A stretch of DNA of 64,000 nucleotides from a bacterium (GTDB lineage Bacteria > Electryoneota > RPQS01), in NCBI GenBank assembly GCA_016703065.1, contig JADJCU010000003.1, positions 62,001-126,000 of the forward strand. The letters are read 5' to 3'. Below the pieces are notes generated by a model, which did no database searches, was not told the origin of the DNA, and saw only the letters and a program-made list of their open reading frames with translations. Below, piece by piece: positions 8,878-18,862 of the stretch. Numbering within the stretch: the stretch's first letter is position 1; each line of letters starts with the position of its first letter. Both the position numbers and the translations under genes were made by a program.

Positions 8878-9549
8878 TTAGTGCCGCACGGGAATCAATG
8901 CGGCAATTTTCTCCACTAAGTTATCCACACCTTGAGCAACCTCGCTGATGCGCGCGTCGTACATAAAAGCGGGCGTGGAGACGATATTGAGAGTATCATC
9001 CACAATACATTCCGTCACTGAGCAGGCAATGTGTCTGCTTCCGAACGACTCTATCGCCTCTGCCGCACCGCCGGGACCGCCGACGGTTAACCGAGGATGG
9101 ATGTTCATTCCTTTCAGCGCCCGCGCGAGCACAACTGGAGCGATACAGATTACACCGACCGGAAGTTTGCGTTCAACAGCTTTGCGCATAAACGATGCAA
9201 CAAGCGGATGAATGTCGCAACCAGTGCCTTTTACGGCGAAGTCGCAGTAATTCTTCGCCGCGCCGTACCCTCCGGGAAAGATGACGGCGTCGCAATGGTC
9301 AAGCCACTGTTCCGCCAGCGGTTCGATCTTTCCGCGGGCAATGCGAGCGGCCTCGATCAAGACGTTACGGGATTCCCCGGTTGGCTGTTTCGTCAGGTGG
9401 TTCACAACATGTAGCTGCTCAACATCGGGCGCAAGGCACTGATACGTGATCCCGCGCCGGTCAATGGCGAGGAGCGTGAGCGTCGCCTCGTAGATCTCCG
9501 CGCCATCGAGAAACCCGCATCCGGAAAGCACAACACCAATCTTTGACAT
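8878..9549 (-). CDS. elbB: ElbB/ES1-family glutamine-amidotransferase-like protein (DJ-1/PfpI superfamily)
   Basis: 223 residues. The start MSKIGVVLSGCGFLDGAEI, the central FPGGYGAAKN and the nucleophile-elbow region GVICIAP match the ES1/ElbB family, whose E. coli member has been described as a glyoxalase linked to isoprenoid synthesis. Physiological substrate is not established. It lies 27 bases downstream of mdh and probably shares its transcript; a strong terminator follows. The reading frame is intact. Confidence 0.88.
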   Translation of the reverse strand: MSKIGVVLSGCGFLDGAEIYEATLTLLAIDRRGITYQCLAPDVEQLHVVNHLTKQPTGESRNVLIEAARIARGKIEPLAEQWLDHCDAVIFPGGYGAAKNYCDFAVKGTGCDIHPLVASFMRKAVERKLPVGVICIAPVVLARALKGMNIHPRLTVGGPGGAAEAIESFGSRHIACSVTECIVDDTLNIVSTPAFMYDARISEVAQGVDNLVEKIAALIPVRH

Positions 9550-9576
9550 GTCTGCCTCCTATTCGTGCGACACTGA

Positions 9577-10499
9577 TTAGAGCTTGGTCGCGGCGATGAC
9601 AGAGCGCACGGCGTCGGCCGAATGATCGAACATCTTGCGCTCTTCTTCGTTGAGCTTGATTTCAAGAATCTTTTCGACGCCTTTGCGTCCGATCACGACG
9701 GGAACACCCATGTAAATGTCCTTACAGCCGTATTCGCCGGTCAACCATGCCGCGCACGGCAGCACGCGTTTCTGGTCAATGATGATCGATTCGACCATTT
9801 CAACGGCGGCAGCTGCCGGCGCGTAATAGGCAGAGCCCGTTTTGAGGTACTTCACGATTTCGGCACCGCCGTCACGGGTGCGCTGAACGATTGAGTCGAC
9901 GCGCTCTTTCGACACCAATTCGGTCAAGGGCACACCGCCGACAGTCGTCAGGCGCGGCAGGGGCACCATGGTGTCTCCATGCCCGCCGAGCACGCATGCC
10001 GAAACGTCTTTGACGGAAACGCCAAGTTCCATAGCGATAAACGTGCGATAGCGAGCCGTATCGAGAATCCCTGCCATACCGAAGACGCGGTGTGCGGGAA
10101 TCCCGTCAGGCGCAACGCGCTGTAGCACATCGCGTCGAGCGGATTAGAGACGACGATGATGATAGCATTCGGCGACACCTTGGCGGCTTCGCCGATCGCG
10201 GAGCGCATGATCTCAATGTTAGCAGCAAGCAAGTCGTCACGGGACATACCGGGAGTCCGAGGCTTGCCAGCAGTCATGACGATGATGTCGGAGTTTGCGG
10301 TATCGGCATAGCTGTTAGTGCCAATAATCTTGCTGCTGGTTCCCCCGATCGGCGCGGCCTCCCACATGTCAAGAGCTTTGCCCTGCGGGATTCCGTCCAC
10401 GATGTCCAGCAAATAGATCTCTTTGCAGATATTCTTGTCGGATAGAATGTAGGCACAGGTGGCGCCGACGTTGCCACCGCCAATGACGGTTACTTTCAT
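9577..10499 (-). CDS. mdh: Malate dehydrogenase (frameshifted in this sequence)
   Basis: NAD-dependent malate/oxaloacetate interconversion. The first part (ATG 10499) has VIGGGNVG, an Asp closing beta-2 (DIVDG), and the substrate-arginine segment PRTPGMSRDDLL. The frame then breaks at about 10093 after LRLTGFP, and the protein continues one base out of phase with HRVFGMAGILDTARYR, catalytic-His motif GGHGDTMVPL and a normal C-terminus. Restoring one base gives 307 residues, the usual length. The lost base is probably a sequencing or assembly error rather than a real lesion. Confidence 0.9.
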
Positions 10500-10532
10500 G
10501 AGTGGAAGTTGGGGGTTGAGAAAATAGGGTAG

Positions 10533-10570
10533 GAAAAAAACAGAGTGCGGCTCATGGGGAAGCCGCACTC
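10533..10570 (-). terminator. Intrinsic terminator after rplU-rpmA
   Basis: A 10-bp stem (GAGTGCGGCT 10543-10552 with AGCCGCACTC 10561-10570) is followed on the minus strand by a run of seven T. It separates rpmA from mdh, though mdh begins only 34 bases downstream, so partial readthrough is likely. Confidence 0.85.
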
Positions 10571-10606
10571 AGAACTCGAAGCGAGAAAGTGAATTCGTGC
10601 GGCGGA

Positions 10607-10871
10607 CTAGGCAGTCTCTGGGAGAATATGCACGAACTTACGGTTGGAAATGCCTCCATCCGCGAATCTTGACGATGCCGTCGCTCTTGGCGAACAGCGT
10701 ATGATCGCGTCCCATGCCAACCAGTTTGCCGGGATGAATACGCGTACCGCGCTGGCGGACCAGAATCTCGCCGGCATTCACAAATTGCCCGGCATAGCGC
10801 TTGACACCAAGCATTTTGGGCTGGCTGTCGCGACCGTTGCGAGTGGAACCTTGACCTTTTTTATGTGCCAT
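10607..10871 (-). CDS. rpmA: 50S ribosomal protein L27 (frameshifted near the end)
   Basis: Starts MAHKKGQGSTRNGRDSQ, the canonical L27 N-terminus near the peptidyl-transferase centre. Without a Firmicutes-type cleavable leader. After DGIVKIRG the frame drifts at about 10655-10660; the other frame gives SNRKFVHILPETA and a TAG at 10607, making about 87 residues, the normal length. Pairs with rplU upstream, as in most bacteria. Confidence 0.9.
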
Positions 10872-10891
10872 TGCAGGAGTCTGGTTGCTGG

Positions 10892-11205
10892 TTAGTTGGT
10901 TTCGATCTTTTCGATATGGAGCATAGTGAACCATTGCTTATGGCCCTTATGCTTGCGATACTCAGTGCGTTTCTTCTTGCGGAAGACGATCACTTGGGAT
11001 CGCGGCCATGCTCGACAACCTTGGCGTGAACGCGCACGGGAAGATTGGGCTTGCTGATTTTGATTTCGGTACCGGTGTTCAGCAACAGGATGTCGTCGAG
11101 AATGACCACGTCACCCGGTTGCTTGTCCGCGCGATACTGCACCTTGATGGTTTCGTCCTGGCGGACTTTGACCTGGTGCCCCTTGAGATTACAGATTGCG
11201 TACAT
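10892..11205 (-). CDS. rplU: 50S ribosomal protein L21 (frameshifted)
   Basis: MYAICNLKGHQVKVRQ is the L21 start. The frame hits a stop after GRDPK at about 10990, but with one base restored it continues VIVFRKKKRTEYRKHKGHKQ to a TAA at 10892, giving 104 residues as expected. Binds 23S rRNA beside L20. It follows a near-consensus promoter and precedes rpmA by 20 bases. Confidence 0.9.
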
Positions 11206-11232
11206 CGGATTCCAGAAAAATTGTAGACATCA

Positions 11233-11261
11233 AATATAGGCATCCCAAGTGATACTGTCAA
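11233..11261 (-). promoter_or_regulatory. Strong sigma70-type promoter for rplU-rpmA
   Basis: On the minus strand TTGACA (11256-11261) and TATATT (11233-11238) with a 17-base spacer, essentially consensus. Start near 11226, leader about 20 bases before the rplU ATG. It coincides with the likely 3' end of rng. Confidence 0.85.
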
Positions 11262-12820
11262 GTCCCAGCTTTCTCGGCCTGCTTTGCTCTGGAATTCTTG
11301 GGTCACCTCACGTTTTTGCTTCCAGCTGTAACCCTTGAATTCATCAATCTTTAGGGAGGAATCCGGTTCGAGCTTGATGTAGAGCAAGGCGTCCCACATA
11401 ATCCGCCGGAGGTGGGACCTGAGGCCTTGCGTGATATATTCTACAATGGCGGGGTGCGCCTTGATGGTTATCCCCATTTCACCGGTCTGGGCCCTGAACC
11501 GCCGAACCCACGACTGGAGGCGCGTTACCACGGTCTCCTTGGACTCGATTAAGCCGGACCCATTGCAGGTCGGGCAGGGCTCTATTAAAGGCGTGAATCA
11601 GCGATGATTTGGTGCGCTGGCGAGTCATTTCAAGAATACCGAACTGACTAATCGGCGCCATGTCCCACTTCCCGCGGTCATCCGACATGGCCTGATGCAT
11701 CGCGTCATAGATTTTCTTGCGGTTCTGTTCGTGGTACATATCGATAAAATCGATAATGAGAATACCGCCAAGATCGCGCAAGCGAACCTGCCGGGCGATT
11801 TCCTTGCACGCCTTCAAATTGACGCGCAAGTTATTCTCTTCTTGCTCCTCTTTTCCGACAAAGCGACCCGAGTTTACATCGATCGTCACGACGGCTTCCG
11901 TCTGTTCAATGATCAAGTAGCTGCCGCCACCGAACCATACGCGGCGTGACAAACCTTTGTCAATCTCCTGCTCGATGTTGTAGAGGTCGAAGACAGGTCC
12001 CGGCCCGGCGTGAAAATGCACGCGGTCAAGCAGCGGGCGGGCTACCGCTCGTACGTAGGTCCGGATCTCGCGGTAGAGCCGTTTATCATCTATGACCACG
12101 CGGTCAATATCCGGTCCAAAGAGATCGCGAATGATGCTGGACGTGAGCGGCGCCTCTTTGTGAAGGCGACTGGGTGACGGAGCACTGTCGATCTTCGATT
12201 CAATCATCCGCCACAGCCGCAGAAGTGTGTAAGATCGTGACGCACTTCAGCATCGGTCTTGCCTTCGCCGATCGTCCGGCAAATCAGACCAAAACCCTCG
12301 GGCTTAATCTGTTTCAGGATCGACTTAAGTCGTTTACGCTCCTTGAAATCGGGAATGCGCTTGGACACTCCAACGAGATTATCTCCCGGTACGAGCACAA
12401 GAAATCGTCCGGGAAGGGAAATTTGCGATGTCAGTCGCGGTCCTTTGTGCCCAGCGGTTCCTTGACAATCTGAACAAGGATTTCCTGTCCCGTCTTGAGC
12501 TCTGCGCGCGGTTTCCAGGGACGTTTACGGCCTTCACGCTTTTCAGGTAGCGTGACCTCGTCCATATCGGTTCCTTCAGCCATTTCTACCGCGCTCTGAA
12601 AGAGGTCGGAGAAGTGAATGCAGCCGTCAACGTCCCAGCCAATGTTCAAGAATGCCGCCTGCATTCCTGGCAGTACTTTGCGCACAGTGGCCTTGTAGAT
12701 ATCCCCGACGTTGCGTTCAGCGTCGGGGAACTCCACAAACAAATTGACTAACGAGCCGTCTTCCACGAGCGCAACGCGCGTCTCAGTGGTCGTTGAATTG
12801 ATAACAAGTTCTTTTTTCAA
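11258..12820 (-). CDS. rng: Ribonuclease G/E family endoribonuclease (frameshifted at least three times)
   Basis: Starts MKKELVINSTTTETRVALVEDG with an S1 domain (VGDIYKATVRKVLPGMQAAFLNIG). The protein switches frame at about 12439-12445 (KEPLGTKG then PRLTSQISLPGR), at 12222-12230 (DLTH then LLRLWRMIESK) and at 11583-11590, after which the zinc-link CPTCNGSG appears. DNase I-like catalytic residues lie in VTIDVNSGRF and GGILIIDFIDM. It degrades or matures RNA, including 16S 5' end processing in E. coli. The 3' end is uncertain: the present frame would run into rplU, so I infer a fourth indel and a stop near 11258. Confidence 0.85.
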
Positions 12821-12880
12821 TGGGCAATACGCGCAATTTGGCTGCGCGTTCCAAAATGGTTAAAGCCGATACTTTCGGCG

Positions 12881-14574
12881 TCAAAACAAACTCAAGAGAG
12901 AAACGTGGAGTTGTCCATTTAATGCGGGCGATCCTCCGGCGATTCCGTAATCTATTCCCCAAACCCCCCCACCCGTTTCGAGCCGTATCCCGAGTCCATA
13001 GGCCGCTCGTCGGACAGTGGTCTCACGCTGGCGGCGTCAATACGCGATTCACGCGCGATAACGCCGATATCTGTGAATAATGCGAAACGCGACGCCGTTC
13101 CGAGCCAGTAACGCGCCTCCACTGTTCCCCAGCCGGTTTGCGACCCGGCAAATTGCTCTTCACGATAACCTCGCATCGTGCGTGCACCACCGACTTTGTA
13201 TAGATCGGCTGCGGGAATCTCCGGCTCGTCGGAAAACGTTCCGCGGGCGTGCGCAGCGAACGCGAGGATCCAATCCATGAAAAGTTCGCGATAGAGTTCG
13301 GCGTCTACAAGCGCGCGTTGCTGTGTGAACTTCGTGCGGCTGCTGTATACGGGCGCGCGATCCGCGCGCCGCCGACCGGTTGCCGCCGCAGACTCAAACC
13401 TCACTCCACTCCGCGGATTGCTAAGGTGATCGCGTGTATCGACCACAAATCCGGACTCGACGAGCGTGGTCTGCGTTGGCACAACACCGAGTTGCCCGGA
13501 AGTTGCGGAGTCCGCAAGAAGTTCCTCGCCGGACACTCCGGCGAACAGCTCGACTGACGCGGAGACCGGATAGGCTACGCGAATACCGAACTTCCTTGTC
13601 ACAAAGAGCGTATCTTCGACGCGCTGGGCGAATGTCAAATCGGATCGCAATGGAGTTCCAAGAATCCAAGGCTCCCGCCACGCAAGGGCAAGTTCCTGTA
13701 TGTCCCGTGATGGTCTTTGCCAAAAGACCTTGCCGCGCCTCCCCGTCCCGAACAGATTCATCACCTGTAAGTCAACGAGACCTGTCACAGTCTGCGCTTC
13801 GCCTTCAGGTGCCGGTGCGAGGCCCGCGACAGCATCCACCCGGGACAAACGGCTTTCTTCAATGTTGACCAGCAGACCGCTCTTACCCTGTTCATCGATC
13901 ACTATCCGAGGTTCATCCACCCGTCTAACGTACTCGAGCTGCCTTAGTCGGCGACCGGCTTGCGCGACGCGTGATGCGCGGAATGGCTCGCCGAGTTTGA
14001 GCCTGCTCTCGCGCAGCAACAAGCGCGGTTGGCTGACCGCGTTTCCCGTGAATTCGACAAACGAAATCAGAATCTCGGGGCCGGCCTGTAACAGAAAATG
14101 CGGCCGAATCGACGCTTCATGATCGTCGATTTCCAAAGAATCCGTTTGCAAAGCGGCAAAGGGCCGCCCGTGCTCATCGCACCAAGCCAAGATATGTTGC
14201 GCAGATTCCTGCACCTGCCAGAACTCAAACCGCTCGCCCGCGCGCAAAGGCAAACGTTCAAACACGCTTGCTGCGACTACGGCGGAGTCACCCAACCAGC
14301 GCGGCTGCGAAATCGTGTACCGCTCGCCCTTCGCATATACAAGTGAATCCGAAGACAAGCTCCCGACCCGCGCCGCAAAGTACCCCAATGCTATCAAGGA
14401 ATCTTCAAGCAGGGTACGAGTCCGGGCGAACTCAAACGACGAATCGGCAGCGAGCAGGCCCGCTACATACCGCGGATCCAAGTCAGTTCCTCCGATGACA
14501 CGCGGGAGACTGCCGTGAGCGCTCGCGACGTCTACGACTAACAGAAGCGATAGGAATAGCAGCGCACGTCTCAA
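12881..14574 (-). CDS. Omp85/TamA-like outer-membrane protein with POTRA repeats
   Basis: Signal peptide MRRALLFLSLLLVVDVASA, then POTRA-like repeats (about 25-240; the last has ILISFVEFTGNAVSQPRLLLRESRLKLGEPF) and a beta-barrel with VVDTRDHLSNPRSGVRFE and KVGGARTMRGYREEQF, the Omp85 barrel hallmarks with the VRGY-like lid-lock motif (here MRGY). The frame breaks at about 12980-12986; in the other frame it runs LETGGGVWGIDYG to HVSLLSLF with a terminal Phe beta-signal, TGA at 12881, about 564 residues. Start TTG 14574 overlaps the stop of the preceding gene (TTGA). Substrate unknown; BamA itself is usually longer with five POTRA, so this is a TamA-type or dedicated paralogue. Confidence 0.85.
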
Positions 14575-17500
14575 AACGTCGCCCTCACTTCCACGCGGCC
14601 GACATGCACAACCTCTTCACCCGCGTCTTGCCTGCCGGTATAACTCAAAGAGCTCGAAAAATTTGACGACATCGCCATGGTTCCGCGCACTGACCAGCGA
14701 AAGTTCTCGCCGCGGTTCGCGCCATTCCCAACCGTCTGCGGAATCACACTGCGATTGGACGATGCGTGTGCCCAACTGAATTCCGCGTCCACACGCCCCT
14801 TATTGTAACGAGAATAGCCGATGCGCGGAGCAAGTTCGCGAACAGAAGTCTGAGTGCCGCTGCGCTCATCCCGCGCTTCAGTTGCTGTAAGTGACAGCCC
14901 CGCCTCCCAACGCTCACCAAGGCTCCAGAGCAGGTCCTGCAATGCGGATTGAATCGTGGCATCCTGCGGCGCCAAAGACACGCCCTGATATGTGACTTGA
15001 TTGAGGGAATACGACGCTTCCGTTTCGCCGCGCAATTGCGGAAGGAGCTTCACACGCGCGCGTATGTTTGCCTCTCGCGAAACGGACTCCTGTCCCCCGT
15101 TACTGTAACGAGCGATTTGAGTCGCAGCATTGAACATGCGCAGGCGGAACGACGCGCGGCGTGACAGCCGATCGAAGTGCACATCTTGTCGCAACGAGAA
15201 GCGGCCGTCAATCGTCGAGTTTGTCCGCAGCTTCGACGGGTTCAGAAGAAGCAGCCCCAGAGTTAAGGGCAGCCGCGTTTCCTCGTCGAGCGACGCCTCA
15301 GTCTCAAACGCGAATCGACGCCACATGTCCCGACGCTCGCTGCGCAGCTCGTCGGGCCTAAACCAAAACGTCCCATTTGTATGAATGGCGGATGACGCTT
15401 CGAAAGAACCTGTGTTACGCGAGACGAGCACAAAATCACCCTGATCGTCCGGCACATACACACCATCAACTAACGAGTAAGACCCGGTCCCTGAGGCAAC
15501 AGGCAAAAAGACCTGCAACTGCTCTTCCGTGCGCGATTTCAGCGCGTCATACAGGACATTCAATTCGACCACGCGACTGCGCGGCGTCAGCAGTAGTTCG
15601 AGACGTCCTGCATCGGACGAAATGCCGACCGAATCCCCACTCGCAAACTCCTTGTCGCGGTGCACCCAGCGGAAGGCGCCGCGGCCAAGGTCCAGCGGTT
15701 GCCAACGCAGTTCGCCGCTGTACGTGGAGGCGGCGGACGCGTCATGAAACTCACGATCGGCGTGCCGAACGTCGTCATGGCGCTGACCAGCCTCTCCGTC
15801 AATTGCGAGCTGATTAGAGAACGTGACGAGCGTACCGGCTGACCAGTCAAGAAATCTGAAGCCGCTCGCCGTCTGACGCGTATTACGGAGCTGGCGTTCG
15901 TGATTCAGACGCACGCGCGGCGCGAACCTCGACAAAGACGTTTTCGCGTCCGCAGCGTGTCGAACCCAGTCAACATCTGTAGCGTTCGTGCTGTCAGAAC
16001 TCGCAATATCCGTGCGGGAGACACGCAGCGCCGTGTTGCGCGACGGAGTGAACGCTGCGTTCAAGGAAAGCCTGCGGCTGTCCATTGCGTCTTCACGAGA
16101 CAATACGCCGCCGCTTCCCCGCACCGCAAGCGATTTAGCCGGCGACAAGCCGATACTTGACTCACCAATCAATTCGTCAGTTTGCCGAACAGCGGCTATT
16201 GCCCATTCGCGGTCGAATTCAAGTTCATCACTTCGCGACACGTCAGCAAATGTCTTGCCGCGCAGCCTCGCCGTAGCATTGACATCGAGGTTGCGCAGGT
16301 GATACGCGCCAAATGCGACGCTTGGCACGCTGAATCCAAGCTCGGCCGATCCTGCCGCGCCATCGTCGTCGTTGTCGTCGCGCGCGGAATAGGTGTTACG
16401 ATCGAGATTGCTAAGCGCTGTTTCAATTCTCGCTCGCAACCCGCGCGCAGGTTGTCGTTCGACGCGCGCGGTGACAAGGTCAATAGAAGATGGAAGCGGC
16501 AGCCTTCGTGCCGGCAAATAGCGGCCCAGGCCATTACCCAACCATTGGAAGTGGGTTCGGCCCAACGAGTCAGCACGAGCAGCGTAGTCACCATTGCCCT
16601 CGCCGAAGTCACCAAAGAAAACCTGCCACTCGCCTTGCGGCGCTCCATCTGCGCTAGGCGGCACGAAGCTGAAATAGGAGACAATGCCCCCAGACGTTGT
16701 GGTGTCGCGGCGAGTGTAGTCTCCGCCGTTCACTCCGAGCGAGTCGGCCGTCTCAGCAGACCCGAGCGTGCCGCTGTCGCCCGCTTCACGAAGTTGCTCA
16801 ACGTCAGCTTTGTCAAGCGAAATCCCGAGGGGACGCGTGCGGTCGTCGCGCTCTGAAAGATAAGTAAGAAAGGCGCCGAAGTCCGAGCTGCTATCAGCTA
16901 CTGAAAGCCGCGAAGCGAGAAACTGTCGTTCATAGTCTTCGTTCGCGTACTCGAATTCGACAATGATACGCGAATCAGCAGTGATCAGTTTGTTCGGAGT
17001 GAACGCAATCTGCCCGGCGGCGTAATCGATAGTGTAATCGTTGTTCGCCCCACGTCGGGCTTCGAGTCCGTCCACCCACACGGTTTCGGTACCTGCGAGC
17101 ACAACAATTCCAGTTTCGCCGTTCTTTCCAGCGAGCTGGTATGGCCCCTGCACACTTTCCAGTCCGGCGAAGTTATTCGAGTGAAACTCACCGCGGCTGA
17201 CCGCCGCCGACAGCTCTACTCGCGCACCGGTCGTGCGTGCGCCCAACCTTACGCCTGAGAGCTTGCGGGCATATCGATCGAAACGCTGGCCGGGGAGTTC
17301 CAATTCATAGTCACCGACAGTCGCTTCAAAATTCGGCGAACGCGCCGTAACAAATACTTTGTCAAGTTCGCGAATCGACTCGGTCGTGCCTTCCGGTTGA
17401 ATCGGAAGGTCTTGATCGCTGAGAGCGGCAACAATTTCTACGCTCGAACCGACTTTGCCTTCGACCTGCAACGCGAGTGCGGACTCGAATGCGAGATCTT

Positions 17501-17979
17501 GATTGCTCCCGATTTGCACACTGCGAACCAGCGATCCTGTTCGTCGCAGAGATGTCCAAGCCGGCTCGGATGCCTCCGTGATGCTCATAGCCGTCTCTCG
17601 CGCTGTCCTTGGGTGTCTCATATCGAGCCAGATCACGGAGCGAGCGAAGCGCGTAAGTTCTGAGAATCGGAAACGGCTTATGTAAATAGTGCACATTCAG
17701 CGTATCGTTTCCGGCGAGCGGCGAGCTGAGCCACAACACGTGCCCTGGCTCAATAAGCCGGAAGTCCCGATACAGTTCGAGGGCAAAGCCGTTCTTGCGT
17801 GCCACCACCGAATCCATGACAATCCACTTGTGCTGCAATTCAAAGAGCGTGTCGCCGTCTAGTGCTGTGAAAGTAACTTCACTACGTCGAGACAAGGCGG
17901 GCGCCTTTTCATCCCCGAGCAGCGTGCAGGCGGGCAGGAAAGAGAGAATTAGCGCATAGACGGGGACGAGCCTGTTCAT
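14571..17979 (-). CDS. Large lipoprotein-signal outer-membrane beta-barrel-like protein of FCB type (frameshifted)
   Basis: From ATG 17979 the N-terminus MNRLVPVYALILSFLPACT carries a lipobox (LPAC). The frame breaks at about 17535-17550 after IRAGLDIS and resumes as GSLVRSVQIGSNQDLAF in the next frame, giving about 1135 residues. The N-terminal part has SDQDLPIQPEGTTESIRELDKVFV, then VQGPYQLAGKNGETGIVVLAGTE and NNDYTIDYAAGQIAFTPN, a pattern I associate with large unnamed outer-membrane proteins of FCB-group phyla. The rest is short amphipathic strands rich in Arg/Ser, ending VEVRATF with a terminal Phe. Function unknown. It is translationally coupled to the Omp85-like barrel, which may insert it. 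Confidence 0.7.
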
Positions 17980-17995
17980 GCAGCGGCCCAAGGTC

Positions 17996-18862
17996 CTAAG
18001 GCCAAATGATCCGATACAATGCGCCGGTACGTCGATCAAGCGCGTACAATCGCGTGGGTGAAACGGCCTCAAAGATCAGGTCATCGCCAAGTGCCGCGCC
18101 ACGCAGCAAATTGTTGAGGTCCAAACTGTCCTGTATTCCATCACTGCACATCCGCCACAACGTGTTCGAGTCGCTTACGTAAAAGCAGCTATCCAGGGCA
18201 GACAACTGCAATGGATGTTGCGCGGGAAACGGCGGCCTCAGCGCCGCGACGCGTGTAAGGAAACGATCGCTTTGAAAAACGCGCGAACCATTCTGCTCGA
18301 TCCACATGACTCCGAAGGCGCTTGAATAGTCCAGCGCCGCGATAGACGGGATTTCCTGATCTCCCGCGCCGGCGCCAAGACGCGATGCCACTGCGAAGAA
18401 TTGGTCGTACCGAATGATCTGTCCGTTGTCGCTCTCATAAACGAATAGGTCGCCCGCGCTATTGGCTGACAATTTGCGCGGCTCTAACACCTCATCACCG
18501 TCGGGCGATACGCTGAGTTCACCTTTCCATTCAAGCAATCGCGTGAACTCAACGATTCGCCGATTCCCGGCATCCGCAACGAACACACGACCGGCGGCGC
18601 CGACGGCGACATCTTCAGGCCAGCGGAGTTCACCGCTCGACCCGCCCTGGCTGCTCTCGTGGGTGACACGGCCTGTCGAATCGAGCGCAACCAAGCGATG
18701 ATGACCAGTATCGGCGATGTACAGTGTTTCGAGGAGTCCGGCCTGAATTGCACGAGGTCCGCGCAGCGGAGTGTTCTCCGACGTGAGCACAACCTCCAGC
18801 ACCGCACGTTCGCCGGCGATTGCAGTTACGGCAATAAGCAGCAGCGACATCGCTACGTTCAT
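17996..18862 (-). CDS. Secreted NHL-repeat beta-propeller protein
   Basis: 288 residues with a signal peptide (MNVAMSLLLIAVTAIAG). Repeats of the NHL type are visible: LYIADTGHHRLVALDSTGRV, VFVADAGNRRIVEF, LFVYESDNGQIIRYDQ and YVSDSNTLWRM, enough for a five- or six-bladed propeller. Such propellers are binding scaffolds; no catalytic residues are evident. Start ATG 18862 overlaps the glgA stop (ATGA) and the gene ends 16 bases before the large outer-membrane protein, so the two are likely co-expressed in the envelope. Ligand unknown. Confidence 0.8.
   Translation of the reverse strand: MNVAMSLLLIAVTAIAGERAVLEVVLTSENTPLRGPRAIQAGLLETLYIADTGHHRLVALDSTGRVTHESSQGGSSGELRWPEDVAVGAAGRVFVADAGNRRIVEFTRLLEWKGELSVSPDGDEVLEPRKLSANSAGDLFVYESDNGQIIRYDQFFAVASRLGAGAGDQEIPSIAALDYSSAFGVMWIEQNGSRVFQSDRFLTRVAALRPPFPAQHPLQLSALDSCFYVSDSNTLWRMCSDGIQDSLDLNNLLRGAALGDDLIFEAVSPTRLYALDRRTGALYRIIWP

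Noticed and set aside
9948..10568. Two separate malate dehydrogenase halves
   Set aside because: They are one gene split by a single lost base; together they give the normal length and motifs.
17362..18072. Separate 236-codon gene before the large outer-membrane protein
   Set aside because: Its lipobox-containing start belongs to the large protein; the two frames join at about 17540, and past that point the first frame becomes Arg-rich nonsense.
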